Assembly: GCA_963710715.1 (NCBI GenBank) | Contig: CAVQBL010000015.1 | Coordinates: forward strand, 62,001 to 126,000 | Direction of reading: 5' to 3' | From: CAVQBL01 sp963710715 | Lineage (GTDB): Bacteria > Pseudomonadota > Gammaproteobacteria > DSM-16500 | Length of the DNA: 64,000 nt | Shown here: one piece after another, positions 43,777 through 53,257 of the stretch | How the letters are laid out: each line of letters opens with the position of its first letter | Numbering within the stretch: the stretch's first letter is position 1 | Made by a program: the position numbers and the translations under genes | The notes under the pieces: model-generated | Database searches by the model: none | What the model saw: the letters and a program-made list of their open reading frames with translations, nothing else | What the model was told of the DNA's origin: nothing

Positions 43777-46700
43777 TTATCGATTATTCGTCGTTGCTAG
43801 TTTCACCTCATCCATTTCCAGAGAGCCCCTTTGCACCATTATAATCGATTGTCTTGAAGGTATCTGTGAACTTGCTCCTGGCTCTAGAATTAAATTCGGT
43901 CGAGCCTTTGTCACGGATTCTTTCACCGCAAAAGAAATATCGTCGACTTTGCTGTCCAGCTGATTCGGTGTCATTTCTGCAGAAAAGAAACTGCTAAACT
44001 TTGCGAAATAACTTTCTTGAGGGGAAACAGAAAGCTTTTTGGTATGCCGTACTATTTCACTTAATAAAAACCCACGGTCTGTTGCATCCATTGAATCAAA
44101 ATCAAGATTGATCCGGAACTCATCGAGCTTCCAGACCATTCGCTGAATCGCGGCTATATAATCACGCGTATCACTTTCGCTACGATAGGATAAAATGTTT
44201 GTCGTCCTAATCCTTTCAAAAATCCTATTCGTAACGGAAGCAATAATTTTTCTATCAAACTCCGACTGCTCTTTTTCATAAGCCGGCGCGCTGCTCGTTA
44301 AAAAATTATTCAAGTTTTGGTCGGTTTTCTTTTTTAAATAGGTTCTTAAACCAAAAATACCTAATAAAAATGCGGCACTAACGCTTGCTCCAATAGCTGC
44401 ATTGCGGGCTGTATTATCGTTATTGACTACAATAGTATTGTTTGTTTTGAGAGAAAAACTAATTGCAGCACGCTCAGGTGGAGTCGCTAACACGCCATTG
44501 CTTACCGATATGTTATAAGAAGGTTTATTGATACTACCATCTTGTACAAATTGAATGGCCGCCTGCTGTATGCTCTGCTGCACAAAACTCATAATGGAAG
44601 TTCCTGGCGAATTAATATTCTCAAACTGTCCACTTTGAATTGCGCTCGCCGTAAAAACCAAAGCATCATTTGATACTACGGCATCCGATGCACTTAAGTC
44701 GTTACTCGACAAGGTAACCGATCCGCCTTGAACGATGGTCAATTGATTATTAATGAGCCTCGGCTCTAAATAAAACGTTACACTGCAAGGGTTAGATCCA
44801 TTAATGCTACCAAAACTATCGATGACGGTGACGGTATAACCTGGACTATTAGCAGTGCCATCCTGCGTAAATTGAATCTTCCCTGTGGTCACACTGCCTT
44901 GATTAAATTGGGTAATGGCAACCGTAGGATTAATGACTTGACTAAAACTTCCATGCTGTATGTTACTCATATTAAAAATTAAATTAGCAGAATTATCCAG
45001 GCTATCAACCGCACTTAATTCATTACTGGTTAATACTACTGATTGCCCCGGGATAATCGTTAAACGGTTATTGAGTAGGTTAAGCTCAATCGGAGTATAA
45101 AAAATAGTAGCAGTAGTTGAAGGCACATAGGCGTCAAAAGTCGCAAGATCATTCACTTGAACAGCATAGCTCGGTGCTATATTTTGAGCACCATTATGCA
45201 CAAATTGTATTTGCTGATTGTTAACGTCAACTTGGTTAAAGTTAGCAATTGCTTGGCCTAAGCTACCCACACGTTCGAAATGGCCTTGTTGTAAATCACC
45301 GATAACAAATTGTAGATTGGCTGGATTATTACTAAAATCGGTCGCGTTAAGGTTACTACTATTCAATAACCGCACACCACCACGATGAATTCTCAGCTGA
45401 TTATTGAGCAATACTGGTGGTTGGTTACCAAAGGCGGTTATTAAATAACTGCTGCCAGCAGCATTAGTCTCACCGCCTAGAGCGTCACTGGCACCTATTA
45501 GAAAATCTGGCTTGCCATCGCCATTGATATCACCAGCACTACTGACCGAGCTACCAGCCAAATCACCAGAAGACGCCCCATTGATTCGCACTCCAGTTGT
45601 ACCATTTAGCGTAGACAACTCTAAAGTAGGATTACCCATTAACCAAGAACCTCCAAAAACCAAATAGGTGCTCCCCGCCTGATCAGCAGCGGTATAGGCA
45701 CCTATTAGAAAATCTGACATGCCATCGCCAGTCACATCGCCAGCACTACTGATCGAAAAACCAGTCTGATCATTGGCAGACACTCCATTGATTCGCACAC
45801 CAGTTGTACCATTCAGCGTAGACAACTCTAAAGTAGGATTACCCATTAACCAAGAGCCACCAAAAACCAAATAGGCGCTCCCTGCACTACTTCTACCGCC
45901 TGGAGAAGCTGCGATAGCACCTATTATAAAATCTGCTTTGCCATCGCTATTGACATCACCCGCACTACTGACCGACAAACCAGTCAAATCAGCAGAAGAC
46001 ACTCCATTGAGTCGCACACCGGTTGTGCCATTCAGCGTAGCCAACTCTAAAGTAGAATTACCTATTAACCAGGGTCCACCATAAATCAAATAAGCGCTTC
46101 CTGCATTACTTCTACCACCTGGAGAAGCATAAGAGGCACCTATTAGAAAATCTGACTTGCCATCGCCATTCACATCGCCAACGCTACTGACCGAATAACC
46201 AGTCTCATCATTGGCAGACACTCCATTGATTCGCACACCGGTTGTACCATTCAGCGTAGACAACTCTAAGGTAGGATTACCCATTAACCAAGAGCCACCG
46301 AAAACCAAATAGGCGCTCCCTGCGTGAGTTATACTACCTGGGGAAGCAACAGGGGCACCTATTAGAAAATCTGACTTGCCATCGCCATTCACATCACCAG
46401 CAACGCTGACCGAAAAACCTGTACCATCAAAAGAAGACACCCCATTAATTCGCACACCGGTTGTCCCATTCAGTGTAGACAACTCTAAAGTAGGATTACT
46501 CATTAACCAAGAACCACCAAAAACCAAATAAGCGCTCCCACCTGGAGAAGCAGCAGGGGCACCTATTAGAAAATCTGACATGCCATCGCCATTCACATCG
46601 CCAGCACTACTGACCGACCGACCAGTCTCATCATTGGCAGACACCCCATTGATTCGCACACCAGTTGTGCCATTCAGTGTAGACAACTCTAAAGTAGCAT

Positions 46701-46935
46701 TACCCATTAACCAAGAGCCACCAAAAACCAAATAGGCACTCCCTGCACCACTTCTACCACCTGGAGAAGCGTGCCAGGCACCTATTATAAAATCTGCCTT
46801 GCCATCGCCATTCACATCGCCAATATTGCTTATTGAAATACCTGAATTATCACCAACGTTTCCATTCATGATAATTCCATTCTGACCATTGATGCTAGAA
46901 AGCTCTACTACTGCTGGAAAAATAATATTTGGCAT
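43777..46935 (-). CDS. Integrin-like FG-GAP membrane protein A
   Basis: 1052 aa. Residues about 1-530 hold seven FG-GAP repeats, each with a calcium-binding loop of the form GDVNGDGKSDFLIGA, as in the integrin-alpha propeller. Three cadherin/CSPG-like modules follow (LLNNRLTIIPGQSVVLTSNE ... SPGYTVTVID). Then one membrane helix (AAIGASVSAAFLLGIFGL) before LRTYLKKK, and a C-terminal domain of about 170 residues (KIIASVTNRIFERIRTTNIL ... LDSKVDDISFAVKESVTKAR) that I do not recognise and that all four paralogs share. No Sec signal peptide. aaggag lies upstream of the ATG. Last gene of the six-gene unit. Adhesion or host receptor mimicry is inference. Confidence 0.85.
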   Translation of the reverse strand: MPNIIFPAVVELSSINGQNGIIMNGNVGDNSGISISNIGDVNGDGKADFIIGAWHASPGGRSGAGSAYLVFGGSWLMGNATLELSTLNGTTGVRINGVSANDETGRSVSSAGDVNGDGMSDFLIGAPAASPGGSAYLVFGGSWLMSNPTLELSTLNGTTGVRINGVSSFDGTGFSVSVAGDVNGDGKSDFLIGAPVASPGSITHAGSAYLVFGGSWLMGNPTLELSTLNGTTGVRINGVSANDETGYSVSSVGDVNGDGKSDFLIGASYASPGGRSNAGSAYLIYGGPWLIGNSTLELATLNGTTGVRLNGVSSADLTGLSVSSAGDVNSDGKADFIIGAIAASPGGRSSAGSAYLVFGGSWLMGNPTLELSTLNGTTGVRINGVSANDQTGFSISSAGDVTGDGMSDFLIGAYTAADQAGSTYLVFGGSWLMGNPTLELSTLNGTTGVRINGASSGDLAGSSVSSAGDINGDGKPDFLIGASDALGGETNAAGSSYLITAFGNQPPVLLNNQLRIHRGGVRLLNSSNLNATDFSNNPANLQFVIGDLQQGHFERVGSLGQAIANFNQVDVNNQQIQFVHNGAQNIAPSYAVQVNDLATFDAYVPSTTATIFYTPIELNLLNNRLTIIPGQSVVLTSNELSAVDSLDNSANLIFNMSNIQHGSFSQVINPTVAITQFNQGSVTTGKIQFTQDGTANSPGYTVTVIDSFGSINGSNPCSVTFYLEPRLINNQLTIVQGGSVTLSSNDLSASDAVVSNDALVFTASAIQSGQFENINSPGTSIMSFVQQSIQQAAIQFVQDGSINKPSYNISVSNGVLATPPERAAISFSLKTNNTIVVNNDNTARNAAIGASVSAAFLLGIFGLRTYLKKKTDQNLNNFLTSSAPAYEKEQSEFDRKIIASVTNRIFERIRTTNILSYRSESDTRDYIAAIQRMVWKLDEFRINLDFDSMDATDRGFLLSEIVRHTKKLSVSPQESYFAKFSSFFSAEMTPNQLDSKVDDISFAVKESVTKARPNLILEPGASSQIPSRQSIIMVQRGSLEMDEVKLATTNNR

Positions 46936-47096
46936 AGCAATACTCCTTCATTGATTAAAATCGTATGGCGGATGCGGCCTACGGTCTCCACCCTACATTA
47001 ATGCCCTCGTTTTCTCGTCAGCCCACAGTTCGCATGGACGGCTAAAAACTTTTATTTACTCTCAAAATTATTACGGAATATTAGTCGTCACTAGTT

Positions 47097-50087
47097 TCAT
47101 ATCATCATTTCAATAGAATCTTTCGAGCTTTTTACGATTGATCCCTTTGAAGCTATTTGTGAACTTGCCCCAGGTTCTGATATTAAATTCGATCGAGATT
47201 TTGTGACGGTTTCTTTCACCGCAAATGCGATATCATCAACTTTGTCATCTAACTGACTCGGCGTAATCTCTGCACGAAAGAAGCTTATAGCTTTTGCATA
47301 GTAGCTCTCCGTAGAGAGAGTGTACATCCGTGTCTTTTGCACTATTTCATTTAGTAAAAATTCTTTGTCTTTTATGTCCATCTCATCAAAATCAAGGCTG
47401 ATTCTCATTTCATCTAGCTTCCATATCATTCGCTCTATCGCTAGCAAATAATCTCGAGTATCACCTTCACTACGATAAGATAATATGTTTGTCGTTTTAA
47501 TTCTTTCAAATATCTTATTGGCAACTAAACTGACTATCTTTCTATTAATTTGTTTTTGCTCTTTTTCAATTGCAGAGACATCACTCGCAAAAAAGCCTTC
47601 CAAATCTTGCTTGGCTTTACGACTTAAAAAATATCGAGTGCCCAGAAAAGCTAATACCGCCACTCCGCTTATACTGACACCAATCGCTGCATTCTGAGCA
47701 GTATCATTACTACTCTTAATATCTTGGGATGGATTGGTATTAAAGCTAACGGTCACGGGCATTGGTACCGTTGATAACGCACCATCACTCACTGAGATCT
47801 TATAAAAGGGACTATGACTGCTATCATCCTGTACAAATGCAACACTACTTTCCGTAATCTTTTGTTGGAAAAATGTTGTTATCGCTACTCCTGTATTATT
47901 CACATATTCAAATTGACCATGTTGAATCCCACTCGCCGTAAAGAGTAAGTTACTGCTAGGCGTCTCACTATCTTGTGCACTCAAATCAGCAGACGTTAAA
48001 ACTACCATTTGGCCTTGACTAATATGTAGATAATTATTAATTAATTGCGGATAACTGTTAAATATAACATTCGCTAACTCAGGCCCATCTGTAATTCCAT
48101 AACTGTCAATAACGGTCACTGCGTAACTCGGTGCATTACTGGAGCCATCTTGAATAAACTGAATATTCCCGCTGCTAACATTTCCTTGTGTAAATTGCGT
48201 TAATGAAATTGCAGGACTATTCGCTGATATAAAGTGCCCGTTTTGCAGATTGCTTATATTGAAAATTAAATTAGCAGCATTATCTAACGTATCTGTTGCA
48301 TTTAAATCACTCGGCATTAAAACAACCGTTTGATCTTGATTAATCGTTAGACGATTATTTCCGAAAGAAAGCACAATAGAAGTATAATTAACTTGCGCTG
48401 GAGCGGGTGGAACATAAGCAAATCCGGTACTGTGATAAACAGAAACATTGTAGCTAGGCGCTAAATTAAAGCTACCATCATGCTTAAATTGCACCTGCTG
48501 AGCATTCACTTGTAATTGGGTAAAAGTTGTAATAGCAATGCCTGGGTTGCTGACCAAGGTGAACTCACCCTGTTGTAGATTGGTAATAACAAATTGTATA
48601 GTGGCAGGGTTATGCTTCGTATCCGTTGCATTCAGGTAAGTCGCATTTAACAGCTGGGTACCACCACGACGAATAGTGAGTTGATTGTTAATTAAATCAA
48701 GAGAATCGCCAAATATTACATAGCTATTCTCATTATTTGATCCAATAATCAAATCAGTTATACCGTCATTATTGATATCACCTGCACCGCTAACAGAAGA
48801 ACCTCCTTCATTATTTGTTGAAAATCCAATCATATTAAAACCATTAGCTCCGTTTAAACTCGCTACGTTTAATGTTCCTGAGCTACCTATGCTAGTACCA
48901 CCAAATACCACGTAGCTAGCACCTGCATCAGAATTGACATAAGGTCCCCCAATAATCAAATCATCTATACCGTCATTATTTATATCACCTACACTGCTAA
49001 CGGAATAACCAGCTTGAGCACCTGCTGGAAATCCAGTTATATTAAAACCATTAATACCATGTAAACTCGCCACACTCAGGGTTCCTGAACTACCTATGTT
49101 AGAACCTCCAAACACTACATAGGCAGAATTGGCACCAATCGCTCCAATAATCAAATCATCTATACCGTCATTATTTATATCACCTACACTGCTAACGGAA
49201 TAACCAGCTTGAGCACCTGCTGGAAATCCAGTTATATTAAAACCATTAATACCATGTAAACTCGCCACACTCAGGGTTCCTGAACTACCTATGTTAGAAC
49301 CTCCAAACACTACATAGGCAGAATTGGCACCAATCGCTCCAATAATCAAATCAGCGACACCATCTTTATTCACATCGCCCGCATTGCTAACAGACCAACC
49401 ACCATAAGCATTTGCAGGAAATCCAATCACATTAAAACCATTATTACCGTTTAAACTCGCTACACTCAATGTTCCTGTGCTACCTATACCAGAACCTCCA
49501 AACACTACATAGGCTGCGTTGGCATTAAGCGTTCCGATAATTAAATCAGTTACATTGTCTTTATTTACATCCCCTACATTACTAACAGAATAACCTCCAT
49601 GGGCATTCACCGAAAATCCAGTTATATTAAAACCACGAGTAGCACTTAAACTCGCCACACTCAAGGTTCCTGAGCTACCTATTCCTGAACCTCCAAATAT
49701 CACATAGCTAGAACCTACTGCGTTGGTGGTCTGAGGTGCTCCGATAATCAAATCAGTTACATTGTCTTTATTAACATCCCCTGCACCACTAACAGAAAAA
49801 CCACCTTCTGCATTTGTACCAAACCCCACTATCATAAAACCATTAGTCCCATTTAGGTCAGCGACATTCAGTGTCCCCGAGCTACCTATTTCAGAACCTC
49901 CAAATATCACATAGCTTGCACCTGTGCCAGAATTGGCATCAGGTGCTCCAATCATCAAATCAGCTATCCCATCTTTGTTCACATCGCCTATACCACTAAC
50001 AGAATTACCAACTCCCCCACTTATCATAAAACCATTTTGACCATTTAATTGTGATACATCTATCGTTGCTGGAAATACAGCTCGCAT
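47097..50087 (-). CDS. Integrin-like FG-GAP membrane protein B
   Basis: 996 aa with the same layout as A: seven FG-GAP repeats (GDVNKDGVADLIIGA type), three cadherin/CSPG-like modules (LTINQDQTVVLMPSDLNATD), one membrane helix (AAIGVSISGVAVLAFLG), then the shared C-terminal domain (NKIFERIKTTNILSYRSEGD). Repeats five and six derive from an exact 195-bp tandem duplication (48949-49353). Its first ~100 residues are nearly identical to protein C. No signal peptide at MRAVFPATIDVSQLNG. gaggaag precedes the ATG. Some loops have lost a glycine (GDVNKDNVTD). Confidence 0.85.
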   Translation of the reverse strand: MRAVFPATIDVSQLNGQNGFMISGGVGNSVSGIGDVNKDGIADLMIGAPDANSGTGASYVIFGGSEIGSSGTLNVADLNGTNGFMIVGFGTNAEGGFSVSGAGDVNKDNVTDLIIGAPQTTNAVGSSYVIFGGSGIGSSGTLSVASLSATRGFNITGFSVNAHGGYSVSNVGDVNKDNVTDLIIGTLNANAAYVVFGGSGIGSTGTLSVASLNGNNGFNVIGFPANAYGGWSVSNAGDVNKDGVADLIIGAIGANSAYVVFGGSNIGSSGTLSVASLHGINGFNITGFPAGAQAGYSVSSVGDINNDGIDDLIIGAIGANSAYVVFGGSNIGSSGTLSVASLHGINGFNITGFPAGAQAGYSVSSVGDINNDGIDDLIIGGPYVNSDAGASYVVFGGTSIGSSGTLNVASLNGANGFNMIGFSTNNEGGSSVSGAGDINNDGITDLIIGSNNENSYVIFGDSLDLINNQLTIRRGGTQLLNATYLNATDTKHNPATIQFVITNLQQGEFTLVSNPGIAITTFTQLQVNAQQVQFKHDGSFNLAPSYNVSVYHSTGFAYVPPAPAQVNYTSIVLSFGNNRLTINQDQTVVLMPSDLNATDTLDNAANLIFNISNLQNGHFISANSPAISLTQFTQGNVSSGNIQFIQDGSSNAPSYAVTVIDSYGITDGPELANVIFNSYPQLINNYLHISQGQMVVLTSADLSAQDSETPSSNLLFTASGIQHGQFEYVNNTGVAITTFFQQKITESSVAFVQDDSSHSPFYKISVSDGALSTVPMPVTVSFNTNPSQDIKSSNDTAQNAAIGVSISGVAVLAFLGTRYFLSRKAKQDLEGFFASDVSAIEKEQKQINRKIVSLVANKIFERIKTTNILSYRSEGDTRDYLLAIERMIWKLDEMRISLDFDEMDIKDKEFLLNEIVQKTRMYTLSTESYYAKAISFFRAEITPSQLDDKVDDIAFAVKETVTKSRSNLISEPGASSQIASKGSIVKSSKDSIEMMI
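48949..49353. repeat. Exact 195-bp tandem duplication inside integrin-like gene B
   Basis: The segment starting at 48961 repeats without a mismatch from 49156; with flanks the identity spans 48949-49353. The unit is 65 codons, one FG-GAP blade (SLHGINGFNITGFPAGAQAG...). Lack of any difference means the duplication is very recent, or is an assembly product. Confidence 0.9.
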
Positions 50088-50176
50088 AAATACTCTTCCT
50101 CATTGATTAAAATCGATAGTGGATGCAGCCATGGCCTTCACCCATTCTATACTAACGTCCTCGTCTGGTTATCTGA

Positions 50177-53100
50177 TTATGGACTATTTGTCATTACTAA
50201 CTTCATTTCTAGAGGGTCCTTCGGATTCCTGACGATCGATTGTCTTGATATCGGTAAACTAACTCCAGGTTCTAAAATTAAATATGGCCGAGATTTCGCA
50301 ACTGTTTCCTTCACCGCAGTAGCTATCTCCTGAGCTTTGCTGCTTAACTGCTGGGGAGTAATCTCTGCACGGAAGAAATGAGTAATATTCGTATAATAAC
50401 CGGTACTCGAAATAGCATGCCTCCTCGTTTCCCGCGCTATTTCACTGAGCAAAAATCCACAATCCATTGCATCCATTGCATCAAAATCAAGATTGACCAT
50501 GGAATCACTCAACTTCCATATCATTTGTTCAATCGCCAGCAAAAAATCACGCGTATCACTCAGGCTACGATAAGAGAATATATTTGTTGTCTTCAAACTT
50601 TCAAATATCTTATTCGCAACTAAACTCACTACCTTTCCATTAAGTTTTTGTTCTTTTTCAACTGCAGTCGTATCACTGACAAGCAAATCATTCAAATCTT
50701 GCTTAGCTTTGCGATTTGAAAAGTATCTGGTACCCAAAAAGAAACCCACTAACATCGCCCCACTGATGCTGGCACCAATCGCCGCATTACGAGCAGTATT
50801 ATTATTACTCGCAATATCCTGGGGTGGATTGACATTAAAGCTAACGGTCACGGGCATCGGTATCGTTGATAACGTACCATCACTCACTGACATATTATAA
50901 AAAGGGCTATGACTGCTATCATCCTGTACAAATGCGACACTACTTTCCGTAATCTTTTGTTGCAAAAATGTTGTTATCGCAACTCCTGTATTATTCACAT
51001 ATTCAAATTGACCATGCTGAATTGCACTCGCCGTAAAGAGTAAGTTACTGCTAGGCGTCTCACTACCACTCACTGCCAGCAAATTAGCAGAATTTAAAGT
51101 CACCGCTTGGCCTTGATTAATATTGAGGAAATTATTAATTAATTTTGGGTCACTATTAAACGTTATGCTGCCTAACGCAGGTCCATCTGTAAATCCATAA
51201 CTGTCAATAACGGTCACTGCGTAACTCGGCGCATTACTGGAGCCATCCTGAATAAACTGAATATCCCCACGGGTAACATTACCTTGCGTAAATTGCGTTA
51301 ATGAAATCGCAGAGCTATTCACAGACGTAAACTGCCCGTTTTGTATATTGCTGATATTGAAAATTAAATTAGCAATATTATCGTAGGTATCTGTTGCACT
51401 TAAATCAGTAGGGGTTAAAACAACCGTTTGACCTTGATTAATCGTTAAACGGTTATTTCCTAAAGAAGGCACAATAGAAATATAATTAACTTGCGCTGGA
51501 GCGGGTGGGACATAAGCAAATCCGGTGGTACTGTGATAAACCGAAACATCGTAGCTAGGCGCTAAATTAAAGCTGCCATCCTGCTTAAATTGCACCTGCT
51601 GAGCATTCACCTGTAATTGGGTAAAATTTGTAATAGCTTGGCTTGGATTACTGACCAAGGCGAACTCACCCTGTTGTAGATTAGTAATAACAAATTGTAT
51701 AGCGGCAAGATTATGCTTCGTATCCGTTGCATTCAAGTTAGTCGCATTTAACAGCTGGGTACCACCACGACGAATAGTGAGTTGATTGTTAACTAAATCA
51801 AGAGAATCGCCAAATATTACATAGCTATTCTCATTATTTGATCCAATAATCAAATCAGTTATACCGTCATTATTTATATCGCCTGCTCCGCTAACAGAAG
51901 AACCAGCTTGAGCACCTGCTGGAAATCCAGTCACATTAAAACCATTAGTACCGTTTAAACTCGCCACACTCAGGGCTCCTGAGCCACTTATGTCAGAACC
52001 TCCGAATACTACATAGGCAGCACCTGCATTAGAGTTGGACCGAGGCGCTCCGATAATCAAATCAGCTACACCATCTTTATTCACATCACCTGCACTGCTA
52101 ACAGAAGAACCTCCGAAAGCACCTGTTGGAAACCCATTTATATTAAAACCATTAGTACCGTTTAAACTCACCACATTCAGGGTTCCTGAACTACCTATTC
52201 CTGAACCTCCAAACACTACATAGGCAGCTCCTCCAGAGTTGCTGATAGGCGCCCCGATAATCAAATCAGCTACACCATCTTTATTCACATCACCTACACT
52301 GCTGACAGAATAACCAGCTTGAGCATCTGCTAAAAATCCAGTTATATTAAAACCATTAGTACCATTTAAACTCGCCACATTTAGGGTTCCTGAACTACCT
52401 ATGTTAGAACCTCCAAACACTACATAGACAGCACCTGCAGTAGAATTGGCATAAGGCGCTCCAATAATCAAATCAGCGACACCATCTTTATTCACATCGC
52501 CCACATTACTAACAGACCAACCACCATAAGCACTTGCAGGAAACCCAATCACATTAAAACCATTATTACCGTTTAAACTCGCCACACTCAATTTTCCTGT
52601 GCTACCTATACCAGAACCTCCAAACACTACATAGACTGCATTGGCATTAAGCGTTCCGATAATTAAATCGGTTACATTGTCTTTATTTACATCCCCTGCA
52701 TTACTAACAGAACGACCTCCCTGGGCATTCATCGAAAATCCAGTTATATTAAAACCATTAACTCCGTTTAAACTCGCTACGTTTAATGTTCCTGAGTTAC
52801 CTATTCCTGAACCGCCAAATATCACATAGCTAGAACCTACTGAGTTGGTGGCCTGAGGTGCTCCGATAATCAAATCAGCTACACCATCTTTATTCACATC
52901 TCCTGCACCACTAACAGAATTACCACCTTCTGCATTTGTACCAAACCCCACTATCATAAAACCATTAGCCCCATTTAAGTCAGCGACATTCAGTGTCCCC
53001 GAGCTACCTATTTCAGAACCGCCGAATATCACATAGCTTGCACCTGTGCCAGAATTGGCATCAGGTGCTCCAATTATCAAATCAGCTATCCCATCTTTAT

Positions 53101-53209
53101 TCACATCGCCTATACCACTAACAGAATTACCAACTCCCCCACTTATCATAAAACCATTTTGACCATTTAATTGTGATACATCTATCGTTGCTGGAAATAC
53201 AGCTCGCAT
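50177..53209 (-). CDS. Integrin-like FG-GAP membrane protein C
   Basis: 1010 aa, closest to protein B: seven FG-GAP repeats, three cadherin/CSPG-like modules (LTINQGQTVVLTPTDLSATD), a membrane helix (AAIGASISGAMLVGFFLGTRY), and the shared C-terminal domain (NKIFESLKTTNIFSYRSLSD). The first 100 residues and the region around the modules are almost identical to B at DNA level, which suggests recent duplication or gene conversion; the middle FG-GAP blades differ. The ATG follows ggagg. No signal peptide. The 89-bp spacer to B suits one transcript. Confidence 0.85.
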   Translation of the reverse strand: MRAVFPATIDVSQLNGQNGFMISGGVGNSVSGIGDVNKDGIADLIIGAPDANSGTGASYVIFGGSEIGSSGTLNVADLNGANGFMIVGFGTNAEGGNSVSGAGDVNKDGVADLIIGAPQATNSVGSSYVIFGGSGIGNSGTLNVASLNGVNGFNITGFSMNAQGGRSVSNAGDVNKDNVTDLIIGTLNANAVYVVFGGSGIGSTGKLSVASLNGNNGFNVIGFPASAYGGWSVSNVGDVNKDGVADLIIGAPYANSTAGAVYVVFGGSNIGSSGTLNVASLNGTNGFNITGFLADAQAGYSVSSVGDVNKDGVADLIIGAPISNSGGAAYVVFGGSGIGSSGTLNVVSLNGTNGFNINGFPTGAFGGSSVSSAGDVNKDGVADLIIGAPRSNSNAGAAYVVFGGSDISGSGALSVASLNGTNGFNVTGFPAGAQAGSSVSGAGDINNDGITDLIIGSNNENSYVIFGDSLDLVNNQLTIRRGGTQLLNATNLNATDTKHNLAAIQFVITNLQQGEFALVSNPSQAITNFTQLQVNAQQVQFKQDGSFNLAPSYDVSVYHSTTGFAYVPPAPAQVNYISIVPSLGNNRLTINQGQTVVLTPTDLSATDTYDNIANLIFNISNIQNGQFTSVNSSAISLTQFTQGNVTRGDIQFIQDGSSNAPSYAVTVIDSYGFTDGPALGSITFNSDPKLINNFLNINQGQAVTLNSANLLAVSGSETPSSNLLFTASAIQHGQFEYVNNTGVAITTFLQQKITESSVAFVQDDSSHSPFYNMSVSDGTLSTIPMPVTVSFNVNPPQDIASNNNTARNAAIGASISGAMLVGFFLGTRYFSNRKAKQDLNDLLVSDTTAVEKEQKLNGKVVSLVANKIFESLKTTNIFSYRSLSDTRDFLLAIEQMIWKLSDSMVNLDFDAMDAMDCGFLLSEIARETRRHAISSTGYYTNITHFFRAEITPQQLSSKAQEIATAVKETVAKSRPYLILEPGVSLPISRQSIVRNPKDPLEMKLVMTNSP

Positions 53210-53257
53210 AAATACTCCTCCTTATTGGTTAAAATGACAGTATGATTTCAAGATCAG

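Noticed and set aside
43649..43963. 104-codon plus-strand frame starting GTG
   Set aside because: It reads through the tRNA-Arg fragment and the end of the FG-GAP gene; only its first ~15 codons could be a relic of a lost gene.
43777..53209. Regularly spaced repeats that look CRISPR-like
   Set aside because: They are in-frame FG-GAP codon repeats of about 190 bp, with no constant short repeat and unique spacer, and no cas genes.
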